Part shown: positions 7,849 through 14,472 of the stretch, in pieces | Layout: every line of letters starts with the position of its first letter | Position numbering within the stretch: position 1 is the first letter of the stretch | Assembly: GCA_027490725.1 (NCBI GenBank) | Contig: JAIXXN010000059.1 | Location: 47,812 to 111,811, forward strand | Direction: 5' to 3' | Length of the DNA: 64,000 bases | Source: Oxalobacteraceae bacterium | GTDB taxonomy: Bacteria; Pseudomonadota; Gammaproteobacteria; Burkholderiales; Burkholderiaceae_D | Translations under genes and position numbers: made by a program | The notes under the pieces: model-generated | Seen by the model: the letters and a program-made list of their open reading frames with translations, nothing else | The model's database searches: none | What the model was told of the DNA's origin: nothing

Positions 7849-8778
7849 ATGACGATTCATGATATCAAGAAGCTGCGCGTACTGCCTGCGGCGTTGTTGC
7901 TGAGCTTACTGGTGGTGGGCTGCAGCTCGGTGCCCGTCAGTACCAGTCAGCTGGACCGTGCCCGTGGCGATTATGTGGCCGCGCAGAATGATCCGGGCGT
8001 CGCCAGTTCGGCGCCGCTGGAGTGGCGTGCCGCCGGTGAAGCATTGGATCGCGCCAACAACGCGGCCAGCCGGCGCGAAGCTAGCGAAGCAATTGATCAG
8101 CTCGCTTATCTGGCGCAGCAAAAAATTGCGACGGCGCAGGAAGTGGCGCGCCAGAAGCAGGCCGAAGCCAGTGTGGCGCAGGCCGGGCAACAGCGCGATG
8201 CGATGCGTCTGCAACAGCGCACGGCGGAGGCGGATCAGGCGCGTAGCGCTGCCGATCGCGCCCGTAGTGCTGCCGAACAGGCCCGCAATGCGGCGGAACA
8301 GGCCCGGGCGCAGGCAGCAGCTGCCACCGGCAGTGCGCGCGAGACCGAAGCCCGTAATGCCGCGCTTCAGCAGCAATTGACGGATCTGCAGGCTAAGCAG
8401 ACCGAGCGCGGCATTGTGATCACACTCAATGATGTGTTATTCCAGATCGATCGCGCCGAGCTCAGTACGGACGGCATGCGTACCGCGCAAAAGCTGGCTG
8501 ATGTGCTGACCCAGGCGCCGCAAAGCGTGGTGCTGATCGAAGGCTTTACCGATAGTACCGGTTCGGCCGACCATAATCTGCAACTGTCGCAGCGCCGTGC
8601 AGATGCCGTACGCGCAGCGCTGGTGGGACTGGGTGTGCCACAGGAGAAGGTCACCACGCGTGGTTATGGCGAGGCGTATCCGGTGGCCAGTAATACCGAT
8701 GCAACGAGCCGCCAGTTGAACCGTCGGGTGGAAATTGTCATGTCGCAAAATGGCGTACCAATTGCCAGTCGGCGCTAA
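7849..8778 (+). CDS. OmpA-family lipoprotein with DUF4398-like and coiled-coil regions
   Basis: A 309-residue lipoprotein with lipobox LVVGC, a DUF4398-like helical region (about 30-110), an Ala/Arg/Gln-rich coiled coil (about 110-180), and a C-terminal OmpA/MotB peptidoglycan-binding domain (VITLNDVLFQIDRAELS, IEGFTDSTGSADHNLQLSQRRADAVRAAL, TTRGYGEAYPVASN). It probably tethers the outer membrane to peptidoglycan. AGGAG precedes the ATG by 6 bp. It follows its shorter DUF4398 partner by 12 bp and precedes a ferritin-like gene by 17 bp. Confidence 0.9.
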   Translation: MTIHDIKKLRVLPAALLLSLLVVGCSSVPVSTSQLDRARGDYVAAQNDPGVASSAPLEWRAAGEALDRANNAASRREASEAIDQLAYLAQQKIATAQEVARQKQAEASVAQAGQQRDAMRLQQRTAEADQARSAADRARSAAEQARNAAEQARAQAAAATGSARETEARNAALQQQLTDLQAKQTERGIVITLNDVLFQIDRAELSTDGMRTAQKLADVLTQAPQSVVLIEGFTDSTGSADHNLQLSQRRADAVRAALVGLGVPQEKVTTRGYGEAYPVASNTDATSRQLNRRVEIVMSQNGVPIASRR

Positions 8779-8795
8779 GCAAGGGAGGGTGCATC

Positions 8796-9332
8796 ATGAA
8801 TGAAAATACCGGATCCCACGCCGGCGGTATCGATGTCAACGCGATACGCGCGGCGGCACGCAATTTGAAAGACGGCGCCGTGACGGTGGGCTATCAGGGC
8901 GATCGTGCGGCCGTGTTAGCGATGCTCAACGATGCGCTGGCTACCGAACTGGTGTGCATACTGCGCTATAAACGCCATTACTACACCGTCACGGGGCGCG
9001 AGCATGCGCCCATCAAGGCCGAGTTTCTCGAACATGCGCTGCAGGAGCAGGAACATGCCGACTGGCTGGCGGAGCGCATCGTCCAGCTCAATGGTCAACC
9101 CGATTTCAATCCGGCAACATTGCTCGCACGTAGTCATGCCGAGTATGATGTCTGTGAGGATGTGCAATCGATGGTGCAAGCCAATCTGATCGCCGAGCGG
9201 GTAGCGATAGAGTCCTACCGGCAGATGGTGGAGCAGATCGGTGAGAGCGATCCCACGACGCGGCATTTGCTGATCAAGATTATGGCCGTCGAGGAGGAGC
9301 ACGCTGACGATATGCGTGACCTGCTGGAATAA
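8796..9332 (+). CDS. Ferritin-like di-iron protein (bacterioferritin/Dps-like)
   Basis: A 178-residue four-helix protein. The di-iron ligand set expected of bacterioferritin-type proteins is visible: E51 (TELVCILRY), E84-x-x-H87 (QEQEHADWL), E134 (LIAERVAIESY) and E166-x-x-H169 (VEEEHADD). It probably stores or detoxifies iron during stress; no heme-binding methionine could be assigned. It lies in the same operon as the OmpA-type lipoprotein, with AGGGAGG upstream of the ATG. A Dps-like protective role fits the neighbours. Confidence 0.85.
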   Translation: MNENTGSHAGGIDVNAIRAAARNLKDGAVTVGYQGDRAAVLAMLNDALATELVCILRYKRHYYTVTGREHAPIKAEFLEHALQEQEHADWLAERIVQLNGQPDFNPATLLARSHAEYDVCEDVQSMVQANLIAERVAIESYRQMVEQIGESDPTTRHLLIKIMAVEEEHADDMRDLLE

Positions 9333-9333
9333 T

Positions 9334-9351
9334 GCAAAATTGGTATTTTGC
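9334..9351. other. AT-rich inverted repeat after the ferritin-like gene
   Basis: GCAAAAT-TGGT-ATTTTGC is a perfect 7-bp dyad immediately after the stop codon, followed at once by the palindrome CTGTACAG (9351-9358). It could be an operator or an internal processing site between the ferritin-like gene and the yqjD-like gene. It has no U-tract, so it is not a standard terminator. Confidence 0.35.
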
Positions 9352-9393
9352 TGTACAGTGAAGTCTTCATACTACCGGAACAGGAGCTTAATC

Positions 9394-9696
9394 ATGCTGG
9401 AACAAAACATCAGTACCGTGAACAACGATGTGAAAACGCTGGTCAAAGATGCACAGGCATTGTTCACCGCCGCCACGGCGCTGACGGGCGAAAAAGCCGA
9501 CGAACTGCGCGGTCGCGGCATGCGTGCACTCGATTCGGCGCTGGCCAAAGCACAGGAAGCGCAGCAGAGCGCCATTGCTGCCGGCAAGGAAGCGGCCAAG
9601 CACGCCGATGAATACGTCAAGGAAAACCCATGGCGTTCGATCGCTGCCGCAGCCGGTATCGGTCTGCTGATCGGCGTAATCATCGGCCGTAAGTAA
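9394..9696 (+). CDS. DUF883 family membrane-anchored protein (YqjD/ElaB-like)
   Basis: A 100-residue protein with an amphipathic helical N-terminus (NNDVKTLVKDAQALFTAAT), the family linker around ADEYVKENPWRS, and a C-terminal glycine-rich membrane helix (IAAAAGIGLLIGVIIGRK). YqjD and ElaB of E. coli are C-tail-anchored inner-membrane proteins that bind ribosomes in stationary phase; that function is inferred here by family only. AGGAG lies 7 bp before the ATG. It heads a yqjD-yqjE-yqjK-like trio. Confidence 0.88.
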   Translation: MLEQNISTVNNDVKTLVKDAQALFTAATALTGEKADELRGRGMRALDSALAKAQEAQQSAIAAGKEAAKHADEYVKENPWRSIAAAAGIGLLIGVIIGRK

Positions 9697-9702
9697 GCCA
9701 TC

Positions 9703-10083
9703 GTGACCGAGTCCTCTCAACGCCCGCCAGGCCTGATCGCTTCGCTGGGTAATGTGGCCCGCAATAGCCTCGGGCTGCTTCTGACGCGACTGGAACTGGC
9801 CGCACTGGAGCTGTCCGAGGTGCGCAATCACTTGCTCATGTTGGTGCTGGTGTTTGCGCTGGCGGTGGTGGCGGGCTGTTTTGCGCTGGCCTATGCCACC
9901 GTGACCATCGTGTATCTGGCGTGGAACGTGCTGGGCTGGCTGATTCTGCCGCTGATGACGGGCGTGTTTCTGGTGCTGGCGCTGGGGCTGATGTTGTATG
10001 CGCGACGTCTGATCCGTAGCGGCAAGCTGTCTTTGCCGGCGACCATGGCGGAGCTGAAATCAGACCGTGAGATGCTGCTGTGA
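9703..10083 (+). CDS. Phage holin-like superfamily III membrane protein (YqjE-like)
   Basis: A 126-residue protein beginning at a GTG 6 bp after the previous stop. It has the YqjE pattern: a short N-terminus (PPGLIASLGNVARNSLGLLLTRLELAALELSE) then two membrane helices (LVLVFALAVVAGCFALAYATV and GWLILPLMTGVFLVLALGLML). Despite the family name it is not evidence for a prophage, since YqjE-type proteins are chromosomal partners of YqjD. Translational coupling with the flanking genes is likely. Confidence 0.85.
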   Translation: MTESSQRPPGLIASLGNVARNSLGLLLTRLELAALELSEVRNHLLMLVLVFALAVVAGCFALAYATVTIVYLAWNVLGWLILPLMTGVFLVLALGLMLYARRLIRSGKLSLPATMAELKSDREMLL

Positions 10084-10094
10084 GGGGAGAGGCG

Positions 10095-10466
10095 ATGAGC
10101 AAGGAAGCGCAAGCTGCCGCTCTGGCAGCGGACAAGCAGCGTTTGATCCGCGAAGGCGAGTTGTACCGGATCAAAGTGGTCCATGCCAAGGCGCTGGTCG
10201 GCAATGCCCTGCAACCCGATGCACTGGTGCAGGGCGCTGTCGAGCATGTGGTCGGTCTGGCGCAATCGCGTCTGGGCGGACTGCTGCAACCGGGTGGCTT
10301 GCAAGGCCTGGATGTGAAATGGCTGATGCCGTATGCACTCACCGTTGGCTCCTACGTGATGCGCAAGCGTTTGCTCAAGCCGGCGCTCGTGCTGACGCTG
10401 GCAGCCGGTCTGGCCGCTGCATGGGTACGGCGGCGCCGAACGGGCACGCCGACCGATCAGGAATAG
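10095..10466 (+). CDS. Small membrane protein in yqjK position
   Basis: A 123-residue protein, start chosen at 10095 because GGGGAGAGG lies just upstream. The N-terminal part is charged and helical (EAQAAALAADKQRLIREGELYRIKVVHAKALV). The C-terminal half carries hydrophobic segments (WLMPYALTVGSYVM, ALVLTLAAGLAAAWV) and ends in a basic tail (RRRRTG). Position and size match the third gene of yqjD-yqjE-yqjK operons; sequence similarity to YqjK is not obvious, so no function is claimed. A terminator follows within 10 bp. Confidence 0.72.
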   Translation: MSKEAQAAALAADKQRLIREGELYRIKVVHAKALVGNALQPDALVQGAVEHVVGLAQSRLGGLLQPGGLQGLDVKWLMPYALTVGSYVMRKRLLKPALVLTLAAGLAAAWVRRRRTGTPTDQE

Positions 10467-10472
10467 AATTCA

Positions 10473-10496
10473 AACGCCGCTTTTGCGGCGTTTTTT
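10473..10496 (+). terminator. Rho-independent terminator of the stress operon
   Basis: An 8-bp stem AACGCCGC / GCGGCGTT with a TTTT loop is followed by a run of T. It closes the operon that starts near 7372. Confidence 0.9.
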
Positions 10497-10511
10497 CGTT
10501 GGAGTATGCAG

Positions 10512-11657
10512 ATGAGTAAAACGGACAATCCCTTAAATCCTGCGCGCATGCGGGTGGTGCTGGTGTTGCAGGGCGGCGGTGCTCTGGGGGCGTATCAGGC
10601 CGGCGTGTTTCAGGCCATGCACGAGCATGCCCTGGCACCGGACTGGATTGTCGGCACCTCGATCGGTGCCATCAATGCAGCGATTCTGGCGGGTAATCCA
10701 CACGAAACCCGGCTGTCACGGCTCAGGGAATTCTGGGAGGGGGTGGCGCACCGCGATAGCTACGATATGCGCCGCGTTTCCGATCAGCAGCGTCGCTCGA
10801 ATGTCCTGCTGCAAACCTGGGATACGCTGTTGCGCGGTGTGCCGGGGTTCTTCCGGCCACGCGGGCTCAGCATGTTCCCGCTGGGAGCGGCCGTGGCGCC
10901 CGAGCAGGCCAGTTTTTATGACACCAGCGAACTCGGCACAACGCTGAATCGCCTGATTGACTGGGATTATCTGAACCAGCCGGGCGGTATGCGCCTAACC
11001 GTGAATGCGCTCAAGGTCACCTGCGGTACTTTGCGCAGTTTCGATAACCGCCAGCTCACCATTAATGCCGATCACATCCGTGCCAGCGGCGCTTTGCCGC
11101 CGGGCTTTCCCGCGGTGCGCGTTGATGGCGAGCTGTACTGGGATGGTGGTCTGTATTCGAACACCCCTCTGGAAACTGTGCTCGATGATGGTAGCAACGT
11201 CGATACCCTGTGCTTCATGGTCGATCTGTGGAGTGCCGACGGGCACGAACCGACCACGCTCGATGAAGTCCAGACACGCCAGAAAGATGTCACGTTTGCC
11301 TCGCGTTCCAAGCGCCATCTCGATGATTACGTGAAACGTCACCAGTTGCTGCAGAAAATACGTGATCTGTATCAAGCCTTGCCCACCCATGCGCAAAGTG
11401 CACAAGGTGCCCGCGATCTGGAAGCGCTCGGTTGCGGCAGCACCTTGCATGTGGTGCGTCTGCCGTATGCGGGACGCGACTGGAATATGGCCGCCAAAGA
11501 CATTAATTTTTCGCGCGGCTCGATCGACTGGCGCTGGGATCAGGGTTATCAGGATGGCTTGCGGGCCATACAGGCGGCCGGCTGGCTTGGTCAGGTCAGC
11601 GAGGATACGCCGCTGGTGGTGCATGAGTTGCCGCCCATCAGCGTTCGGGCTGCCTAG
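10512..11657 (+). CDS. Patatin-like phospholipase, DUF3734 type
   Basis: A 381-residue patatin-fold lipid acyl hydrolase. The oxyanion loop QGGGALGAYQAG (20-31), the nucleophile elbow GTSIG with S50, and the catalytic aspartate D211 in DGGLYSNTP are all present, so the Ser-Asp dyad is intact. The C-terminal part (about 280-375) is of the DUF3734 kind often fused to bacterial patatins. The start at 10512 (MSKTDN) is chosen because GGAG lies 7 bp upstream; the ATG at 10506 is too close. No signal peptide is seen, so it is probably cytosolic. It follows a terminator and has its own promoter. Confidence 0.88.
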   Translation: MSKTDNPLNPARMRVVLVLQGGGALGAYQAGVFQAMHEHALAPDWIVGTSIGAINAAILAGNPHETRLSRLREFWEGVAHRDSYDMRRVSDQQRRSNVLLQTWDTLLRGVPGFFRPRGLSMFPLGAAVAPEQASFYDTSELGTTLNRLIDWDYLNQPGGMRLTVNALKVTCGTLRSFDNRQLTINADHIRASGALPPGFPAVRVDGELYWDGGLYSNTPLETVLDDGSNVDTLCFMVDLWSADGHEPTTLDEVQTRQKDVTFASRSKRHLDDYVKRHQLLQKIRDLYQALPTHAQSAQGARDLEALGCGSTLHVVRLPYAGRDWNMAAKDINFSRGSIDWRWDQGYQDGLRAIQAAGWLGQVSEDTPLVVHELPPISVRAA

Positions 11658-11704
11658 TCGCTACGGATAGCCACTTCGACGCACGGGCGCCGTTCGCAGA
11701 CGGT

Positions 11705-12175
11705 CTAGTTACGATACAGGCGGCCATCCACCAGTCGTACCCGGTTGCCGACGCGTAGCTTGTCAACACTATCCTGATGGACGATGCGGTAGTCCCCGTT
11801 ATCCATGCGCACGCTGATCTGGTATTGCTGACGCGCGCCCTGATTGCGTCCGCTCTCGACATTGTTGCCCACGACGGCGCCGCCCACCGCTCCGGCCACG
11901 GTGGCGGCCGTGCGGCCACCGCCTGAACCGATCTGATTGCCTAGTAGTGCACCAATGACACCACCGGCGACGGCACCTGCGCCACTGTTGCCGCTCTCGA
12001 CGGTCACAACTTTGATGGCGTCAATGGTGCCAAAGCTGGCGGCATCGGAGGGGTTGGCATAGTAGCCTTGCTGTGTGGCTGGCTGATGCGTGGCGCAAGC
12101 ACTGAGCAAAGCGGCGCCTGCGAGCAGGGCAGAGAGTGTACGGGTGAGTGTCCGGGTGAGTGTGCGGGTGCGCAT
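11705..12175 (-). CDS. Glycine-zipper 2TM outer-membrane lipoprotein (SlyB/Pcp-like)
   Basis: A 156-residue lipoprotein with three TRTL repeats at the N-terminus, a hydrophobic core and lipobox LLSAC (C27). The mature part has the SlyB plan: IDAIKVVTVES, a glycine zipper (GAGAVAGGVIGALLGNQIGSGGG, AGAVGGAVVGNNVESG) and a beta-rich end (YQISVRMDNGDYRIVHQDS). It is a close paralogue of 3569-4159 but is lipid anchored. AGGAGAACC lies just before the ATG. It is divergent from the BON lipoprotein across a GTAC box, although no good -10 is seen on its side. Confidence 0.86.
   Translation of the reverse strand: MRTRTLTRTLTRTLSALLAGAALLSACATHQPATQQGYYANPSDAASFGTIDAIKVVTVESGNSGAGAVAGGVIGALLGNQIGSGGGRTAATVAGAVGGAVVGNNVESGRNQGARQQYQISVRMDNGDYRIVHQDSVDKLRVGNRVRLVDGRLYRN
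12134..12169 (-). repeat. 12-bp tandem repeat encoding TRTL, three units
   Basis: Immediately after the first two codons of the lipoprotein, three 12-bp units (ACCCGCACACTC and two copies differing only at the sixth base) encode TRTL three times. This is the second lipoprotein in the window whose N-region is built from a 4-codon repeat. Confidence 0.9.
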
Positions 12176-12269
12176 GCTGGTTCTCCTATTTGATGAGGTT
12201 CCCAGCGTAATGGTGGCCGCATGGATAGTCTGTGCGTTGCAACACCGTGGCAGGGGATTTGCCTCCTGC

Positions 12270-12311
12270 GTACGCTAGCGTACAGAGTGCTGTCGGGATA
12301 GTGCGTACAAG
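12270..12311 (+). promoter_or_regulatory. GTAC box with -10-like hexamer, upstream of the BON lipoprotein gene
   Basis: The perfect palindrome GTACGCTAGCGTAC (12270-12283) is identical to the one at 3555-3568. On the plus strand, 22 bp later, is TACAAG (12306-12311), four of six matches to TATAAT, predicting a start near 12318 and a leader of about 80 nt to the BON gene. Confidence 0.5.
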
Positions 12312-12396
12312 TGGAGCTATCGGTTACCCGGAGCACAACCGTTCCGGCGACCGCCTGTGACCTCTCAGTCATCCCGATACTACCAAGGAGAATGCC

Positions 12397-12708
12397 ATGA
12401 AATTTGCCCACCCCATTGCGACTGCCCTGTTCACTGCTGCGCTGTTGATGACGGCTGGCTGCGCGCCAACCACTACCCATGAAGGGACGGGAGAATATGT
12501 GGACGACTCGGTGATCACCACCAAAGTCAAAGCCAGCATCTTCAACGAACCTAGTCTGAAATCCACCGAAATTAATGTGGAAACCTTCAAAGGCACGGTG
12601 CAGTTGAGCGGCTTCGTCGCCCAGCCCGGCGACATTGGCAAAGCTGGTGAAATCGCCCGCAGCGTGAAAGGTGTGACGGGTGTCAAGAACGATATCCATG
12701 TGAAATAA
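12397..12708 (+). CDS. BON-domain lipoprotein (OsmY-like)
   Basis: A 103-residue lipoprotein: signal peptide with lipobox TAGC, then a single BON domain (DDSVITTKVKASIFNEPSLKS, INVETFKGTVQLSGFV, AGEIARSVKGVTGVKNDIHV). BON proteins such as OsmY and DolP bind phospholipid and support the envelope under osmotic stress. AAGGAG lies 7 bp before the ATG. The promoter has a GTAC box, and a hairpin follows the stop. Confidence 0.9.
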   Translation: MKFAHPIATALFTAALLMTAGCAPTTTHEGTGEYVDDSVITTKVKASIFNEPSLKSTEINVETFKGTVQLSGFVAQPGDIGKAGEIARSVKGVTGVKNDIHVK

Positions 12709-12713
12709 AGCCT

Positions 12714-12741
12714 AGCGCCAGCGCAGTTGCTGTCTGGCGCT
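12714..12741 (+). terminator. Hairpin after the BON gene, no U-tract
   Basis: A perfect 8-bp stem AGCGCCAG / CTGGCGCT with a 12-nt loop starts 5 bp after the stop. Without a T-run it may be a 3'-end stabiliser rather than an intrinsic terminator. Confidence 0.4.
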
Positions 12742-12842
12742 ACCGCCATATTCACCTTGTGTCAGGCCGATAGTTGGCTAAGATGGGTAGATGCGCTGGC
12801 CGGGATAATCCGGCTGCTCTTGCATCGATACAGGGGGATGGC

Positions 12843-13169
12843 ATGGAACCCGGGCTCGAACGACGCCAGCAATGGCAAGGCACGGTGCGTGCCATGGGCT
12901 GGCATTCTCTGGAACATATCGTGCGGCAGGCTTTAGCGGTGCAGCGCGATCTGGGTACAGCCAGTGCCGTCGAATTTCTGCGCAAGATAGGCGTGCGCCC
13001 GCAACTGATTGCGCGCGTGCTGGCGCCGGATGCACAACTGCGCGAGGCGGATCAGCTGGCGCTGGCCAGCAATATTGCGGTGGCAGAGTTGCCCGTTGCA
13101 ACAGCGGCATATTACTGGCGCTGCCATCCCGGCAGCAAGCCGGATCCCGATTCCGGCACCGGATCCTGA
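12843..13169 (+). CDS. Hypothetical protein
   Basis: A 108-residue soluble protein that I do not recognise. It is mostly helical (GWHSLEHIVRQALAVQRDLGTASAVEFLRKIGVRPQLIARVL) and ends in a short acidic, proline-rich tail. The start at 12843 is chosen because GGGGGA lies 6 bp upstream. The segment RKIGVRPQLIARVL followed by a second helix could be a small helix-turn-helix-like fold, but that is a guess. It stands alone between the BON gene and a hexanucleotide repeat. Confidence 0.55.
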   Translation: MEPGLERRQQWQGTVRAMGWHSLEHIVRQALAVQRDLGTASAVEFLRKIGVRPQLIARVLAPDAQLREADQLALASNIAVAELPVATAAYYWRCHPGSKPDPDSGTGS

Positions 13170-13176
13170 ACCCAGG

Positions 13177-13247
13177 CCCAGCCTTAGCCTTAGCCTTGGC
13201 CTAAGCCTAAGCCTAAGCCTAGGCCTAAGCCTAAGCCTAAGCCTAGG
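13177..13247. repeat. Hexanucleotide repeat tract overlapping the end of the YihY-type gene
   Basis: On the plus strand the tract is made of AGCCTT units (13180-13197) followed by CCTAAG-type units with two CCTAGG interruptions (to 13247). In the reading frame of the minus-strand gene it reads as Ala codons alternating with TAG: stops at 13243, 13237, 13231, 13225, 13219, 13213, 13207 and 13201, then Ala-Lys three times beyond. It includes the gene's actual stop codon. Confidence 0.92.
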
Positions 13248-14172
13248 CCTTCGCTGCGGGACGCAAGCTGCCATACGTGATAGCGTACTGGCGGGTGAAT
13301 TCTGCGCCCAGAAAGAAGATCTGTGCCGAGTAATACACCCACAGGAGCAGTGCCACCATGGCACTCGCGGTGCCATAACTATCGGCCAATGCACTGTGGC
13401 CGATGTATGCGCCGATCAGATGTTTTCCGATTGTGAACAGGGCCGCCGTGCCACACGCACCAATCGCCACATCGCGCCATGCCAGCCGTACTTGCGGCAA
13501 GAGTTTGAAGATGGCAGCGAACAGCGCACTAATCACCAGATAGGCGAACACGGCATTGAGTAGCGAGAGCAAGGCCGCCAGATAGCGGTTGTCGTCCGAG
13601 CCGAGCTGGTCTAGCACACCGAGTGCTGCACTCACGGCCAGTGACACCAGCAGCAGAAAGGCCAGCACCAGAATCATGCCGAGCGACAGCAGGCGCGTAC
13701 GGATCAGCATGATCAGTGTTCCCGTCGGTGGCGCTGGCATGCCCCAGATCTCGTCCAGACTTGCCTTGAGCTCTGCAAAGACGGTGGTGGCGCCCACCAG
13801 CAGAATGACTGCGGCCAGCGCGGTGGCCCAGCGACCTGCTGCCGGATTCCGGGCGCCTGCCAGTAGCAGCTCGACTGCCTGCGCGCCGTCATGTCCCAGC
13901 AAGCTGCGCAATTCCCCCAGCAATTGGCCGTGGGCGGCTGCGACGCCGTACAGGCTGCCGGCAATGGCGAGTACCAGCAGCAGGATGGGGGTGAGTGAAA
14001 ACAGTGTGTAAAACGCCAGCGCCGCGCCTTTGCTGGCGGCGCGATGGTCGATCCAGTCGCTCAGGGTGGCCTGCAGCAGCCGCGCCAGGGCGCGTAGTCC
14101 GGCGCTTACGCCACGTACTGGGCGGGTGCTTTGTGGCGGGATTAGGCGCTGGGTTTGCTCGTTGGCTTGCAA
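13243..14172 (-). CDS. YihY/BrkB family inner-membrane protein
   Basis: A 309-residue polytopic protein of the YihY/virulence-factor BrkB family; the substrate or function is not established for the family. The diagnostic parts are visible: DHRAASKGAALAFYTLFSLTPILLLV, LDEIWGMP, and the end segment GTASAMVALLLWVYYSAQIFFLGAEF. About six membrane helices are expected. The start is set at TTG 14172 because AGGAG lies exactly 7 bp upstream; an ATG at 14211 lacks a Shine-Dalgarno. The C-terminus (AAKA) stops inside a hexanucleotide repeat that has turned Ala-Lys codons into Ala-stop codons. Confidence 0.85.
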   Translation of the reverse strand: MQANEQTQRLIPPQSTRPVRGVSAGLRALARLLQATLSDWIDHRAASKGAALAFYTLFSLTPILLLVLAIAGSLYGVAAAHGQLLGELRSLLGHDGAQAVELLLAGARNPAAGRWATALAAVILLVGATTVFAELKASLDEIWGMPAPPTGTLIMLIRTRLLSLGMILVLAFLLLVSLAVSAALGVLDQLGSDDNRYLAALLSLLNAVFAYLVISALFAAIFKLLPQVRLAWRDVAIGACGTAALFTIGKHLIGAYIGHSALADSYGTASAMVALLLWVYYSAQIFFLGAEFTRQYAITYGSLRPAAKA

Positions 14173-14472
14173 GGTGATGCTCCTGATAGCGGGGTGGGGC
14201 AAGGCGGCCATTCTGGGCAGGAATGGCGTTTGGAGTGCGCCTTGCACTGTTGGTTGCGCGGCTGGATCGGTGAAGCAGGAAAGATTGAGCTGTCTCACAC
14301 TGCCCCTGAACGCTGCAACTTCTCGCACAGCGAGCGGTCATACACCTTAAGCATGGGTTGTGTTGGCAATGTACGCTGCCGCACAGACTCAAACGCTGCC
14401 TATCGTCATTCTCGTCCTTAGCGCAGTGCTTACGCTGTGAAATTATCCGGCAATTGAAGAAGGAGTGTCGCC
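14173..14472. other. 300-bp divergent intergenic region
   Basis: It lies between the YihY-type gene (minus) and an unknown gene (plus). It holds a degenerate GTAC-type element, GTACGCTGCCGCAC (14371-14384), but the hexamer at the expected distance (CATTCT) matches TATAAT at only three positions. Open frames running into it from the YihY side lack ribosome binding sites. I see no RNA gene here. Confidence 0.6.

Noticed and set aside
9703..10083. Prophage remnant suggested by a holin-type protein
   Set aside because: The protein belongs to the chromosomal YqjE type and is embedded in a yqjD-like operon with no phage genes nearby.
13177..13247. CRISPR-like or telomere-like array
   Set aside because: Units are only 6 bp with no spacers, and they follow the codon frame of the adjacent gene, so slippage in a coding tail explains them.
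14371..14384. Sixth GTAC box (GTACGCTGCCGCAC)
   Set aside because: The right half is GCAC and the hexamer 22 bp away matches TATAAT at only three positions on the plus strand and fewer on the minus strand.
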